DNA of 64,000 bases from Pseudacidovorax intermedius (GTDB taxonomy: Bacteria > Pseudomonadota > Gammaproteobacteria > Burkholderiales > Burkholderiaceae_C). Where the stretch lies: contig NZ_QQAV01000001.1 in assembly GCF_003350475.1 (NCBI RefSeq), positions 798,836-862,835 on the forward strand, read 5' to 3'. Both the position numbers and the translations under genes were made by a program. The notes below the pieces were generated by a model. It saw only the letters and a program-made list of their open reading frames with translations, did no database searches and had not been told where the DNA came from. Below, in pieces: positions 52,020-60,532 of the stretch; the first letter of the stretch is position 1; every line of letters starts with the position of its first letter.

Positions 52020-53453
52020 TCAGGTGAGGCCGCGCCGGACCACTTCGTCCGCCAGATCGTCCAGCGCGCGGCCCAGGCGGTCGACCAGCTCGTCGAGTTC
52101 GGGCTCGCTGATGGTCAGCGGGGGCGTGATCATCTGGAAGTCGCCGAAGGCCCCCAGGTTGGCGCGGCGGTTGTAGAGCGCGATGCCGTGGCGCAGACCG
52201 TGTTCGGTGAGCCGTGCCGGTGCGTTGAAGTCGGCCGGCAGTGAACGCCGCGTGGCCTTGTCTGCCACCAGCTCGATGGCGCTGAACAGGCCCAGGCCGC
52301 GCACATCACCCACGAGCGGCGAGCGCGCAGCGACGGCCTCCAGGCGGCGGCGCAGACCGACACCGCGCTCCCGGGCCCGCGCCACCAGGTCCAGACGCTC
52401 GACCTCGTCCATCACCGCGTTGGCGATGGCGCAGGACATCGGATTGGTGAAGTAGGTATGGCCGTGCACGAACCCGCCCGCGCCTGCCACCGCGTCCACG
52501 ATGCGCGCCGGTGCCAGCAGGCAACCCAGCGGCGTGTAGCCGGCCGCCAGGCCCTTGGCCAGCGTCACCAGGTCGGGCCGGGCGCCCGGCCAGTGGTGCG
52601 CGGCGAGGAATTCGCCGGTGCGGCCGGCGCCGCTCATGATCTCGTCGTAGATCAGCAGCACACCGTGGCGTTCGCAGATCTGCCGCACCCGCTGGAAGTA
52701 GGCGGCCGGCGAGACCACGGCGCCGGTGGAAAGCCCTCCGATGGGCTCCAGGATGAAGGCCAGCACGGTCTCGGGACCTTCCTGCTCGATGGTGCGCTCC
52801 AGCGCGTCGGCGCAGGCCATGGCGTAGCTCTCGGCCGTGTGGCCTTCCGGCAGGCGGTAGCTCAGCGGCGCCGGCACCTTCGGCATGGGTTTGACCATGG
52901 GGCCATAGATGGCCTGGGTGTGCGCGTCCCCGGTCACGGCCAGTGCGCCCAGCGTGGAGCCGTGGTAGCTGGGGTCGCGCGAGATCACCTTCCAGCGCCC
53001 CGCCTGGCCTGTGACCACCGCGTACTGCCGCGCGAGCTTGAGGGCCGATTCGTTGGCCTCCGACCCACCCGAGACGAAGAAGGCCCGGTCGAAGCCCTCC
53101 CCGGCCAGCGCACAGAGCCGATCCGCCAGCGCGATGTTGTGCTCGCTTTCGAAGAAGCGCGGATAGGCGAAGCTCACGCGCTCGGCCTGCGCCTGCATGG
53201 CCGCGATCACATGCCGGTTGCCATGGCCGATGTTGGCGACCACGGCACCGGCGGTGGCGTCGAGGTAGCGGCGCCCATCCGCATCCCAGAGCCAGACGCC
53301 CTCGCCCCGACCCACGCGCGGAGGCCGCGCCGCGCCCCGGGGACTGTAGAAGCTGAGCACGGAGCCGCCGCGCGGCGTGTCGCCGATCAGGCGGGCAGGT
53401 TGCGGGGCAGCGCTGGCAGGCAGCGGGTCGATGTCGGAGGCGACGCGGTTCAT
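52020..53453 (-). CDS. Class III pyridoxal-phosphate aminotransferase
   Basis: A 477-residue omega-type aminotransferase. FVSGGSEANESALKLARQY is the cofactor phosphate region, YDEIMSGAGRTG holds Asp270, and TLAKGLAAGYTPLG holds the Schiff-base Lys300. SYHGSTLGALAVTG is also typical. These enzymes transfer amino groups from omega-amino acids or amines to pyruvate or 2-oxoglutarate; the donor is unknown. It is the first gene of the leftward cluster with the Bug receptor and the amidase-like protein, separated from the receptor gene by 137 bp. It diverges from the LysR gene. Confidence 0.88.
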   Translation of the reverse strand: MNRVASDIDPLPASAAPQPARLIGDTPRGGSVLSFYSPRGAARPPRVGRGEGVWLWDADGRRYLDATAGAVVANIGHGNRHVIAAMQAQAERVSFAYPRFFESEHNIALADRLCALAGEGFDRAFFVSGGSEANESALKLARQYAVVTGQAGRWKVISRDPSYHGSTLGALAVTGDAHTQAIYGPMVKPMPKVPAPLSYRLPEGHTAESYAMACADALERTIEQEGPETVLAFILEPIGGLSTGAVVSPAAYFQRVRQICERHGVLLIYDEIMSGAGRTGEFLAAHHWPGARPDLVTLAKGLAAGYTPLGCLLAPARIVDAVAGAGGFVHGHTYFTNPMSCAIANAVMDEVERLDLVARARERGVGLRRRLEAVAARSPLVGDVRGLGLFSAIELVADKATRRSLPADFNAPARLTEHGLRHGIALYNRRANLGAFGDFQMITPPLTISEPELDELVDRLGRALDDLADEVVRRGLT

Positions 53454-53526
53454 GCGGCCGCACGATAAGGCGGGCCCGGCAATTGCACTAGCCGCATGGA
53501 ACGATGAAGTCCTATACGCTCGCCGC

Positions 53527-54444
53527 ATGAAGCCGATCCATGACCGCCTCGACCTGCTCGACACCTTCGTGCGTGTGGCCGAAGCCGGCTCGCTCAGCAA
53601 GGCCGCCCGGACGCTCGGCATCACGCAGCCCACCGCCAGCCGCCGCCTGCTGGAGCTGGAGCGCATGCTGGGCTGCAAGCTCGCCCTGCGCACCACGGCC
53701 AGCTTTTCGCTCACCGACGAAGGGCGGCAGCTGGTGGCCGAGGCGCGCGCGCTGGCCGACCGGTGGGCTGGACTGGCCGAGCGCATCTCCGGCGCCCGCA
53801 GCCGGCCGGAGGGCACACTGCGCGTGATCGGGCCATCGGGCTACGGCACGGGCTTTCTCACCGATGCCGTGACCGACCTGCGCGCCGCCTGGCCGCAACT
53901 GCGGGTCGAGCTGACGCTGACCGACCGCGTGGTGGACCTCGCCGCGTCAGGTGCCGAATGCTGGGTGTGCGTGGGCGAGGTGCGCGACCCCGGGCTGGTC
54001 AGTCGTACGCTGGGTTCGATGGAGCGTGTGCTGGTGGCCAGTCCGGCCCTGCTGGCACGAACCGGTCCCGTCACGCTGGCACGCCTGCCCACCCTGCCCT
54101 GCGTGGGCCTGGTGCCGCATGTGATGGGCACGCTGCGGCTGCTGGACAGGAGCGGCCGGGCGCAGATGGTGCCCATCGATACACCGCTGCGCACCGACAG
54201 CCTGCTGTCCAGCTACCGCGCCATCCTGAACGGCGACGGTATCGGCGCCGCAGCGCCCTGGATGTGCCAGGCGGATATCGACGCAGGCCGCGTCCGGCGC
54301 GTGCTGCCGCGGTGGTGGCTGGAGCCGGTGAGCATCCATGTGGCCATGCCACCGGGCGTCTATCGGCCCGCGCGCGTCACGGCCTTCATCGATGCGCTGC
54401 GGCGGCGCATGCACCGCCTGCCCGGATTCCAGCCCGCGGCCTGA
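53527..54444 (+). CDS. LysR-family transcriptional regulator
   Basis: A 305-residue regulator with the N-terminal winged helix-turn-helix (SLSKAARTLGITQPTASRRL, about residues 23-42) and a periplasmic-binding-protein-like effector domain. Its 73 bp divergent gap with the aminotransferase gene is the usual arrangement for a LysR gene and its target. In that gap AATTGCACTAG and TCCTATACGC are visible, but I cannot define a full T-N11-A box with confidence. ATG 53527 is used; the longer frame crosses the promoter region. Confidence 0.88.
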   Translation: MKPIHDRLDLLDTFVRVAEAGSLSKAARTLGITQPTASRRLLELERMLGCKLALRTTASFSLTDEGRQLVAEARALADRWAGLAERISGARSRPEGTLRVIGPSGYGTGFLTDAVTDLRAAWPQLRVELTLTDRVVDLAASGAECWVCVGEVRDPGLVSRTLGSMERVLVASPALLARTGPVTLARLPTLPCVGLVPHVMGTLRLLDRSGRAQMVPIDTPLRTDSLLSSYRAILNGDGIGAAAPWMCQADIDAGRVRRVLPRWWLEPVSIHVAMPPGVYRPARVTAFIDALRRRMHRLPGFQPAA

Positions 54445-54562
54445 GCGCCTGCAGCGCTGGCCGGGCAGGAGGTCGCCGCGTGGGCGCTTTGGCAGCCATG
54501 CCGGCACCGCGACCGGCCTTCTGGCATGCTGGCGCGCTCGCTCCCCAAGACTTCGACTCCCC

Positions 54563-55276
54563 ATGTCCAACGACCTTTCCGCCTTCCCCATCACGCGCAA
54601 GTGGCCTGCCACGCATCCGGACCGGCTGCAGCTCTATTCGCTGCCCACGCCCAATGGCGTGAAGGCGTCGATCATGCTGGAGGAATGTGGCCTGCCCTAC
54701 GAGGTGCACCGCGTGGACTTCGGCGCCAACGACCAGACCTCGCCCGAGTTCCTGTCGCTCAACCCGAACAACAAGATCCCGGCGATCCTCGACCCCAACG
54801 GACCCGACGGCCAGCCCCTGGCGCTGTTCGAGTCGGGCGCCATCCTGGTCTACCTGGCCGACAAGACCGGCCAGTTCATCCCCAAGGACGCCGCCGGCCG
54901 CTATCACGCGCTGCAGTGGCTGATGTTCCAGATGGGCGGCATCGGGCCGATGTTCGGCCAGCTGGGCTTCTTCCACAAGTTCGCCGGCAAGGACTACGAG
55001 GACAAGCGTCCGCGCGACCGCTACGTCGCCGAGTCCAAGCGACTGCTGGGCGTGCTGGACAAACACCTGGTGGGCAAGGACTGGGTACTGGGCAGCGACT
55101 ATTCGATCGCAGACATCGCGATCTTCCCGTGGGTGCGCAACCTGGTCGGCTTCTACGAGGCGCGCGAACTGGTGGGCTTCGGCGACTTCGCGCAGGTGCA
55201 GCGCGTGCTGGACGCCTTCGTCGCGCGTCCGGCGGTCGCGCGCGGGCTGAACATTCCGCCCGCGCCCGCCAAGTAA
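54563..55276 (+). CDS. Glutathione S-transferase family protein (YghU-like)
   Basis: A 237-residue two-domain protein. The N-terminal thioredoxin-fold has LYSLPTPNGVKASIMLEECG and NPNNKIPAILDPNG; ALFESGAILVYLADKTG binds glutathione through Glu-Ser. The TPNG motif is typical of the YghU/YfcG nu-class enzymes, which have disulfide reductase activity with glutathione. The C-terminal helical domain is complete. The start ATG 54563 gives the extended N-terminus of this group; the longer frame is Arg-rich. It is monocistronic. Confidence 0.88.
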   Translation: MSNDLSAFPITRKWPATHPDRLQLYSLPTPNGVKASIMLEECGLPYEVHRVDFGANDQTSPEFLSLNPNNKIPAILDPNGPDGQPLALFESGAILVYLADKTGQFIPKDAAGRYHALQWLMFQMGGIGPMFGQLGFFHKFAGKDYEDKRPRDRYVAESKRLLGVLDKHLVGKDWVLGSDYSIADIAIFPWVRNLVGFYEARELVGFGDFAQVQRVLDAFVARPAVARGLNIPPAPAK

Positions 55277-55283
55277 GAAAGGC

Positions 55284-55616
55284 TCAGCGCCAGTGCAGCC
55301 GGCGCCGCACCACGGGCCGGCTGATGGCCGCGATGGCCAGGCCGGCGATGGCGGCCGAGGCGATCAGGGCGAAGGACTTGGAAATGACCAGGCCCTTCAC
55401 CGGCCGACGTGCGCCTTCGTCGCGCTTGCGCGGCGGCGGGCTGACCGTCACCGACACCGGGTCGCTGGCGGGAAAGGACTGTTCGATGCCCTCGTCGAGC
55501 GTGGCCTCGTCGGGCTCGCGCTTCTCGGGCGGGGCCACCTTCTCGGCCGCCTGCGGATTGTCGGCAGTGGGAAAGCGGAAGGCGTCGGGCGGGGCGTTCT
55601 TGTCGTCCTGGCTCAT
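55284..55616 (-). CDS. Small membrane-anchored protein of unknown function
   Basis: A 110-residue protein. The middle carries DEGIEQSFPASDPVSVT, a conserved motif of small proteobacterial proteins of unknown role. A single hydrophobic helix (ALIASAAIAGLAIAAI) lies near the C-terminus, followed by basic residues, suggesting a tail-anchored or N-in topology. GAGGAG lies before ATG 55616. It converges on the glutathione transferase gene, with only seven bases between the stops. Confidence 0.75.
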   Translation of the reverse strand: MSQDDKNAPPDAFRFPTADNPQAAEKVAPPEKREPDEATLDEGIEQSFPASDPVSVTVSPPPRKRDEGARRPVKGLVISKSFALIASAAIAGLAIAAISRPVVRRRLHWR

Positions 55617-55852
55617 GGGGGCTCCTCGTTCCATGGGGTGTAGAAAACCCGCGGTGCGGGCTGGCGGGCCAGCCTAGCGCGCCCGGGCGCGCGGACTGTG
55701 GGACCAGACCGCGAATCGGGTAGGAACAGCGTCGCGTCTGCGGGCGCGATGACGGGCAAATGGCCACCGCCCGCAGGCGACTGCACCGCCCCGGTGCGCT
55801 GGCTATAGTTCCGCGGCTCTTTCATCCAACCCGACAGCCGACGGAGACACCC

Positions 55853-56275
55853 ATGTGCATATGGCAGAAACCCATCTCGATCGAGGAACTCACCCGCAGC
55901 CATGTGGGCACCGTGGGCGGCCACATCGGCCTGGAGTTCTTGGAGATCGGCGACGACTACATCGTCGGCCGCGTGCCGGTGGACGCCCGCACCATCCAGC
56001 CCTACGGCATCCTGCATGGCGGCGTGTCGGTGGTGCTGGCCGAGACGCTGGGTTCCTGCGGCGCCCACTATTCGGTGCCCGAGAACGAGCGTACCGTGGG
56101 CCTGGACATCAACGCCAACCACCTGCGCGCCGCCTCCAAGGGCTGGGTCACCGGCACCGCACGGCCGGTGCACCGCGGCCGCAGCACGCAGGTCTGGCAG
56201 ATCGAGCTGCGCAACGACGACGGCGAGCTGACCTGCGTCTCGCGCCTGACCATGGCCGTGCTGCAGCCGCGCTGA
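55853..56275 (+). CDS. Hotdog-fold thioesterase (YbdB/MenI-like)
   Basis: A 140-residue PaaI/YbdB-type thioesterase. GILHGGVSVVLAETLGSCGA holds the HGG motif and the catalytic Glu of this group, and GLDINANHLRAA is the usual core strand. It would hydrolyse an aromatic or short acyl-CoA. GGAGACACCC precedes the ATG at 55853. A long frame with alternative coding through the next gene is not credible. It stands upstream of the uracil/xanthine permease with a 92 bp gap. Confidence 0.87.
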   Translation: MCIWQKPISIEELTRSHVGTVGGHIGLEFLEIGDDYIVGRVPVDARTIQPYGILHGGVSVVLAETLGSCGAHYSVPENERTVGLDINANHLRAASKGWVTGTARPVHRGRSTQVWQIELRNDDGELTCVSRLTMAVLQPR

Positions 56276-56367
56276 GTCGCCCCGCCCGGCCCGCCTTTGC
56301 CCTGCCGCGGCGCAGCGAGGCGCCGCCGTGCTCCGTCATCGACCACAACACCTCCGAGGAGAAACCC

Positions 56368-57660
56368 ATGAGCCTTTTCCAGTGGCGCGAAGTCGCCATG
56401 ACCGGCAACACCGTCGTCGCGCCCGATGAGCGCCTGTCCTGGCCGCAGACCGGCGCCATGGGCGTGCAGCACGTCATCGCCATGTTCGGCGCCACGGTGC
56501 TGGCGCCCATCCTGATGGGCTTTAACCCCAACGTGGCCATCCTGATGAGCGGTCTGGGCACGCTGCTGTTCTACCTGCTCACGGGCGGCCGTGTGCCCAG
56601 CTACCTGGGCTCGAGCTTCGCCTTCATCGGCGTAGTGATCGCCGCGACCGGCTATGGCGGCCAGGGGCCCAACGCCAACCTGCCGGTGGCGCTGGGCGGC
56701 ATCATCGTCTGCGGGCTGGTGTACTTCGGCATCGGCCTCTTGGTGCAGGCCATCGGCACCGGCTGGATCGAGCGCTTCATGCCGCCGGTGGTCACCGGCG
56801 CGGTGGTGGCGGTGATCGGCCTCAATCTGGCGAGCGTGCCGATCAAGAACATGGCGGCCGGCAACTTCGACAGCTGGATGCAGGCCATGACCTTCCTGTG
56901 CGTGGGCCTGGTGGCCGTGTTCGCGCGCGGCATGCTGCAGCGCCTGCTGATCCTGGCCGGCCTGCTGCTGGCCAGCGTGGTCTATGCCGTGCTGGCGAAT
57001 GGCCTGGGCATGGGCAAGCCGCTGGACCTGTCGGGCGTGGCCGCCGCGGCCTGGGTCGGCATGCCGGCCTTCACCGGCCCGCGCTTCGACACCGGCGCCA
57101 TGCTGCTGATCGCGCCGGTGGCCATCATCCTGGTGGCCGAGAACCTTGGCCACCTCAAGGCCGTCACGGCCATGACCGGCCGCAACCTCGACCCGCTGAT
57201 CGGCCGCGCCTTCATGGGCGACGGCCTGGCCACCATGGTGAGCGGTTCGGCCGGCGGCACGGGTGTCACCACCTATGCCGAGAACATCGGCGTCATGGCC
57301 GCCACGCGCATCTACTCCACCGCCGTGTTCGTGGTGGCGGCCGTCATCGCGCTGGTGCTCGGCTTCAGTCCCAAGTTCGGCGCGCTGATCCAGGCCATTC
57401 CGCTGCCGGTGATGGGCGGCGTGTCGATCGTGGTGTTCGGCCTGATCGCTGTGGCCGGCGCCAAGATCTGGGTCGACAACCGGGTGGACTTCTCGGACAA
57501 CCGCAACCTGATCGTCGCCGCGATCACGCTGATCCTGGGCACGGGCGACTTCACGCTGCGCTTCGGCCAGTTCGCGCTGGGCGGCATCGGCACCGCCACC
57601 TTCGGGGCCCTGCTGCTGTGGGCCATGCTGGGCCGCGGCGCAAACGCCCGGTCACATTGA
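56368..57660 (+). CDS. NCS2 family uracil/xanthine permease
   Basis: A 430-residue inner-membrane symporter with about fourteen helices of the UraA/RutG type. GVQHVIAMFGATVLAPILMG is the first helix with the characteristic QH motif, ENLGHLKAVTAMTGRNLDP lies in the substrate-binding segment, and GSAGGTGVTTYAENIGVMA is the family signature. These motifs favour a pyrimidine substrate, but xanthine is possible. A CGAGGAGA site lies before ATG 56368. An intrinsic terminator follows 50 bases after the stop. Confidence 0.9.
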   Translation: MSLFQWREVAMTGNTVVAPDERLSWPQTGAMGVQHVIAMFGATVLAPILMGFNPNVAILMSGLGTLLFYLLTGGRVPSYLGSSFAFIGVVIAATGYGGQGPNANLPVALGGIIVCGLVYFGIGLLVQAIGTGWIERFMPPVVTGAVVAVIGLNLASVPIKNMAAGNFDSWMQAMTFLCVGLVAVFARGMLQRLLILAGLLLASVVYAVLANGLGMGKPLDLSGVAAAAWVGMPAFTGPRFDTGAMLLIAPVAIILVAENLGHLKAVTAMTGRNLDPLIGRAFMGDGLATMVSGSAGGTGVTTYAENIGVMAATRIYSTAVFVVAAVIALVLGFSPKFGALIQAIPLPVMGGVSIVVFGLIAVAGAKIWVDNRVDFSDNRNLIVAAITLILGTGDFTLRFGQFALGGIGTATFGALLLWAMLGRGANARSH

Positions 57661-57710
57661 GGCCCCCTGCGCAGCGCCGCCAGGCGGTGCTGCGCCGTTA
57701 GACTTCGAAG

Positions 57711-57738
57711 GTTTCGCCGTTCTGGCGAAACTTTTTTT
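57711..57738 (+). terminator. Intrinsic terminator between the NCS2 permease and minC
   Basis: GTTTCGCC and GGCGAAAC form an eight-base-pair stem with the loop GTTCT, followed by seven T residues. It ends the permease transcript only 33 bases before the minC start codon. Confidence 0.88.
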
Positions 57739-57771
57739 CATTCATCCTCCATTTCTCCCCACCGTCCCTCG

Positions 57772-58518
57772 ATGGCCGATGCTTCCGCCGCACGCGCACG
57801 CGCGGTTTTCGAATTCAAGAGTGCCACGCTGCCCCTGGTGGCGGTGATCCTCAAGACCGCCGACCTGTCCGTGCTGACGGCTGCGCTCGACGCGCAGCTG
57901 GCCGACTCGCCCGATTTCTTCGAGCAGGAGCCGGTGGTGATCGACCTCTCCCAGCTGCCCGAGGACGAGGCCGCCCGCAGCATCGACTTCAGGAAGCTGC
58001 GCACCATCCTCGCGCGGCACCAGACCCAGCCGGTGGCCGTGCGCGGCGCCGATGCGCGCCATGCCCAGGCCGCGCGCGCCGCGGGCCTGGCCATCGCTGC
58101 CTTGCCCAGCCCGGCCCCCGCCCGGCCGCCCGAGCCGCCCAGCCCCGCGCCGCAGATCGTGCGCGAGGTGCCGGTGCCGCAGGGCGGCACGCTGCTGATC
58201 GACCGGCCGCTGCGCTCGGGCCAGCAGGTGTATGCCCGCGGCGGCGACGTGATCGTCACCGGCCTCGTGAGCTTCGGCGCCGAGGTCATCGCCGACGGCA
58301 ACGTGCATGTGTACGCGCCGCTGCGCGGCAAGGCCATCGCCGGGGCGCGCGGCGACACGGGTGCGCGCATCTTCACCACCTGCCTCGACGCGCAGCTGGT
58401 GGCCGTGGCCGGCGTGTACCGCACCTCGGAGGTGGCACTGCCCGCGGACGTGGCCGGCAAGCCCGCGCAGATCCGCCTGCAGGACGACAAGCTTCTGCTG
58501 GAAGCCATCACCGGTTGA
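57772..58518 (+). CDS. minC: Septum-site determining protein MinC
   Basis: A 248-residue FtsZ assembly inhibitor. The N-terminal domain (about 1-105) contacts FtsZ. A Pro-rich linker (PAPARPPEPPSPAP) leads to the C-terminal beta-helix domain, with RPLRSGQQVYARGGDVIVTG and the family-typical GAEVIADGNVHVYAPLRGKA. It acts with MinD and MinE to block division at the poles. It is the first gene of minCDE. Its promoter must lie within the short gap to the terminator or upstream of it. Confidence 0.95.
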   Translation: MADASAARARAVFEFKSATLPLVAVILKTADLSVLTAALDAQLADSPDFFEQEPVVIDLSQLPEDEAARSIDFRKLRTILARHQTQPVAVRGADARHAQAARAAGLAIAALPSPAPARPPEPPSPAPQIVREVPVPQGGTLLIDRPLRSGQQVYARGGDVIVTGLVSFGAEVIADGNVHVYAPLRGKAIAGARGDTGARIFTTCLDAQLVAVAGVYRTSEVALPADVAGKPAQIRLQDDKLLLEAITG

Positions 58519-58592
58519 TGGCTCCCCGCAAAAAACCCCCCATTCCCCAGCGCAACAAGCGGCGCGAACCAGTCAAAAAAGGATTCAGGCAA

Positions 58593-59405
58593 ATGACCAA
58601 GATCGTGGTGGTGACCTCGGGCAAGGGCGGCGTCGGCAAGACGACCTCCAGCGCGAGCTTCGCATCGGGCCTGGCCCTCGCGGGCAAGAAGACGGCCGTG
58701 ATCGACTTCGACGTGGGCCTGCGCAACCTGGACCTGATCATGGGTTGCGAGCGCCGCGTGGTGTACGACTTCGTCAACGTGATCCAGGGCGAGGCCAACC
58801 TGACGCAGGCCCTGATCAAGGACAAGCTGTGCGACAACCTGTTCGTGCTGGCCGCCTCGCAGACGCGCGACAAGGAAGCGCTGACGCAGGAAGGCGTGGG
58901 CCGCGTGCTCGAAGAGCTCAAGACGATGGACTTCGACTACATCGTCTGCGACTCGCCCGCCGGCATCGAGACCGGCGCGCTGATGGCCATGCACTTCGCC
59001 GACGAGGCGCTGGTGGTGACCAACCCCGAGGTGTCCTCGGTGCGCGACTCCGACCGCATCCTGGGCATGCTCAGCTCCAAGACCAAGCGCGCCAAGGACG
59101 GGGCGGACCCGATCAAGGAGCACCTGCTCATCACCCGCTACAACCCCACGCGCGTGGCCGACGGCCAGATGCTGTCGCTGGAGGACATCCAGGACATCCT
59201 GCGCATTCCGCTGATCGGCGTGATCCCGGAGTCGGAGTCGGTGCTGCAGGCCTCCAACCAGGGCATCCCGGCGGTGCATGACAAGGAGAGCGACGTGGCC
59301 CAGGCCTACCTGGACGTGGTGGCGCGCTTCCTCGGCGAAGACCGTCCCATGCGTTTCACCGAAGCGGCCAAGCCCGGCTTCTTCAAGCGAATCTTCGGGA
59401 GGTAA
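58593..59405 (+). CDS. minD: Septum-site determining ATPase MinD
   Basis: A 270-residue ParA-like ATPase that recruits MinC to the membrane. The deviant Walker motif KGGVGKTT carries Lys11 and Lys16. [13 protein letters not shown] is the switch region, and the C-terminal amphipathic helix GFFKRIFGR binds the membrane. ATG 58593 gives the universal [13 protein letters not shown] start. The frame upstream to 58515 overlaps the end of minC and is Arg/Lys-rich, so it is not used. The gap to minC is 74 bases. Confidence 0.97.
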   Translation: MTKIVVVTSGKGGVGKTTSSASFASGLALAGKKTAVIDFDVGLRNLDLIMGCERRVVYDFVNVIQGEANLTQALIKDKLCDNLFVLAASQTRDKEALTQEGVGRVLEELKTMDFDYIVCDSPAGIETGALMAMHFADEALVVTNPEVSSVRDSDRILGMLSSKTKRAKDGADPIKEHLLITRYNPTRVADGQMLSLEDIQDILRIPLIGVIPESESVLQASNQGIPAVHDKESDVAQAYLDVVARFLGEDRPMRFTEAAKPGFFKRIFGR

Positions 59406-59410
59406 GGCGC

Positions 59411-59695
59411 ATGTCCTTCCTCTCCTTCCTGCTGGGCGAGAAGAAGAAGTCCGCGGCCGTCGCCAAGGAACGGCTGCAGATCATCCTGGCCCACGAGCGC
59501 GGCATCAACGCGCGCCGGCCCGACTACCTGCCGCAGTTGCAGCGCGAACTGCTGGAGGTGATCTCCAAGTACGTGTCGATCAAGGCCGAGGACATCAAGG
59601 TGCACCTGGAGAAGCAGGACGCGCTGGAAGTGCTCGAGGTCAAGATCGAGCTGCCGGACCTGCCGACCGCCGGCTCCACGCCCGCCGCCCGCTGA
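59411..59695 (+). CDS. minE: Cell division topological specificity factor MinE
   Basis: A 94-residue protein, the usual length. [20 protein letters not shown] contains the membrane-targeting N-terminal helix and the start of the MinD-contact segment ([12 protein letters not shown]). The C-terminal domain sets dimerisation and topological specificity. It begins five bases after minD and closes the minCDE operon. GGAGG overlaps the minD stop as its ribosome binding site. Confidence 0.96.
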   Translation: MSFLSFLLGEKKKSAAVAKERLQIILAHERGINARRPDYLPQLQRELLEVISKYVSIKAEDIKVHLEKQDALEVLEVKIELPDLPTAGSTPAAR

Positions 59696-59771
59696 CGCCC
59701 GGGCTTTGCGCCCGCGGCGGCTGCGGTTATCGTGGCCGCTCCACCGTATTCACCGAATGGAGAGACGCCCG

Positions 59772-60290
59772 ATGGCCACCCGCAAGACCTCCTCGTCCAC
59801 ATCCGCCGGCGGCGCCGGCCCGCTGCCCGATCCCATGGCCGCGCTGGCCGGCATGCAGGAGGCGGCCTCCAAGTCGCTGCAGGAGATGGCCCAGCGCATG
59901 CAGGGCATGGACGTGACCGGCACGGCCGCCCTGCTGCTGGAGAACGGCCGCAAGGACATGGAGGCGATGGTCAAGGCCAGCGCGATGGCGCGCGAGGGCC
60001 TGCAGACCGTGGTGCAGCGCCAGACCGAGATGCTCAAGCAGTCCATCGAGCAGTGGCGCGACACGCTGCAGGCGATGCCCGGCCAGGACATGAAGGCCCA
60101 GCTCGGCAAGATCGACAGCATGGGCCGCGCCGGCTTCCAGCAGGCGCTGGAAGACATCCGCGAACTGGCCGACCTGACCGCCAAGTCCCAGGCCGAGGCT
60201 TTCGAGATCGTGCGCCAGCGCGTCAACGAAAACGTGGAACAGGCCCGCCAGCTGCTGGCCCAGGGCATGGACGCGCACAAGAAGCGCTGA
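59772..60290 (+). CDS. Phasin family protein
   Basis: A 172-residue, almost entirely helical protein without Cys, with repeated amphipathic heptads (MAQRMQGMD, VQRQTEMLKQSIEQW, ELADLTAKSQAEAFEI). The last segment is the phasin signature region. Phasins coat polyhydroxyalkanoate granules and influence their size. GGAGAGACGCCCG lies before ATG 59772; the longer Arg-rich frame is rejected. A strong terminator follows the gene. The presence of PHA metabolism fits the acetoacetate ligase in this window. Confidence 0.83.
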   Translation: MATRKTSSSTSAGGAGPLPDPMAALAGMQEAASKSLQEMAQRMQGMDVTGTAALLLENGRKDMEAMVKASAMAREGLQTVVQRQTEMLKQSIEQWRDTLQAMPGQDMKAQLGKIDSMGRAGFQQALEDIRELADLTAKSQAEAFEIVRQRVNENVEQARQLLAQGMDAHKKR

Positions 60291-60317
60291 GCCCGACTCA
60301 CCCGCCGAACCCATGCA

Positions 60318-60343
60318 AAAGAGCCTCCCGCGGGAGGCTCTTT
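60318..60343 (+). terminator. Intrinsic terminator after the phasin gene
   Basis: AAAGAGCCTCCCG and its exact complement CGGGAGGCTCTTT form a perfect 26-base palindrome 28 bases after the phasin stop. The symmetrical A/T flanks allow function in both directions. Confidence 0.88.
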
Positions 60344-60440
60344 CAATTGGCAGGTAGCGAACGCAGGATCATCCGCTCGCCGGCAACCTCGACCCCACGA
60401 CTGCACAGGAGGCCGCGGAGCAGGCCATACCGGCGGCTCC

Positions 60441-60528
60441 CGCGGAACCGGCTCTGCCGGGCCGCTGGGAGCGCCCCCCGGCAGGGGGGTCGGCGAAGCG
60501 GCACGCAGTGCCGCGCAGCCTGGGGGGC
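60441..60528. repeat. Dispersed intergenic repeat, copy 2 (downstream of gltI)
   Basis: CGCGGAACCGGCTCTGCCGG, then GCGCCCCCCGGCAGGGGGGT, then GCGGCACGCAGTGCCGCGC and AGCCTGGGGGG. The order matches the copy at 28180-28262. It lies immediately after the gltI-like stop codon. Confidence 0.75.
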
Positions 60529-60532
60529 GAGC

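Noticed and set aside
58515-58592. N-terminal extension of MinD
   Set aside because: The sequence before ATG 58593 is Lys/Arg/Pro-rich and overlaps minC; MinD proteins begin at MTKIVVV-like sequence.
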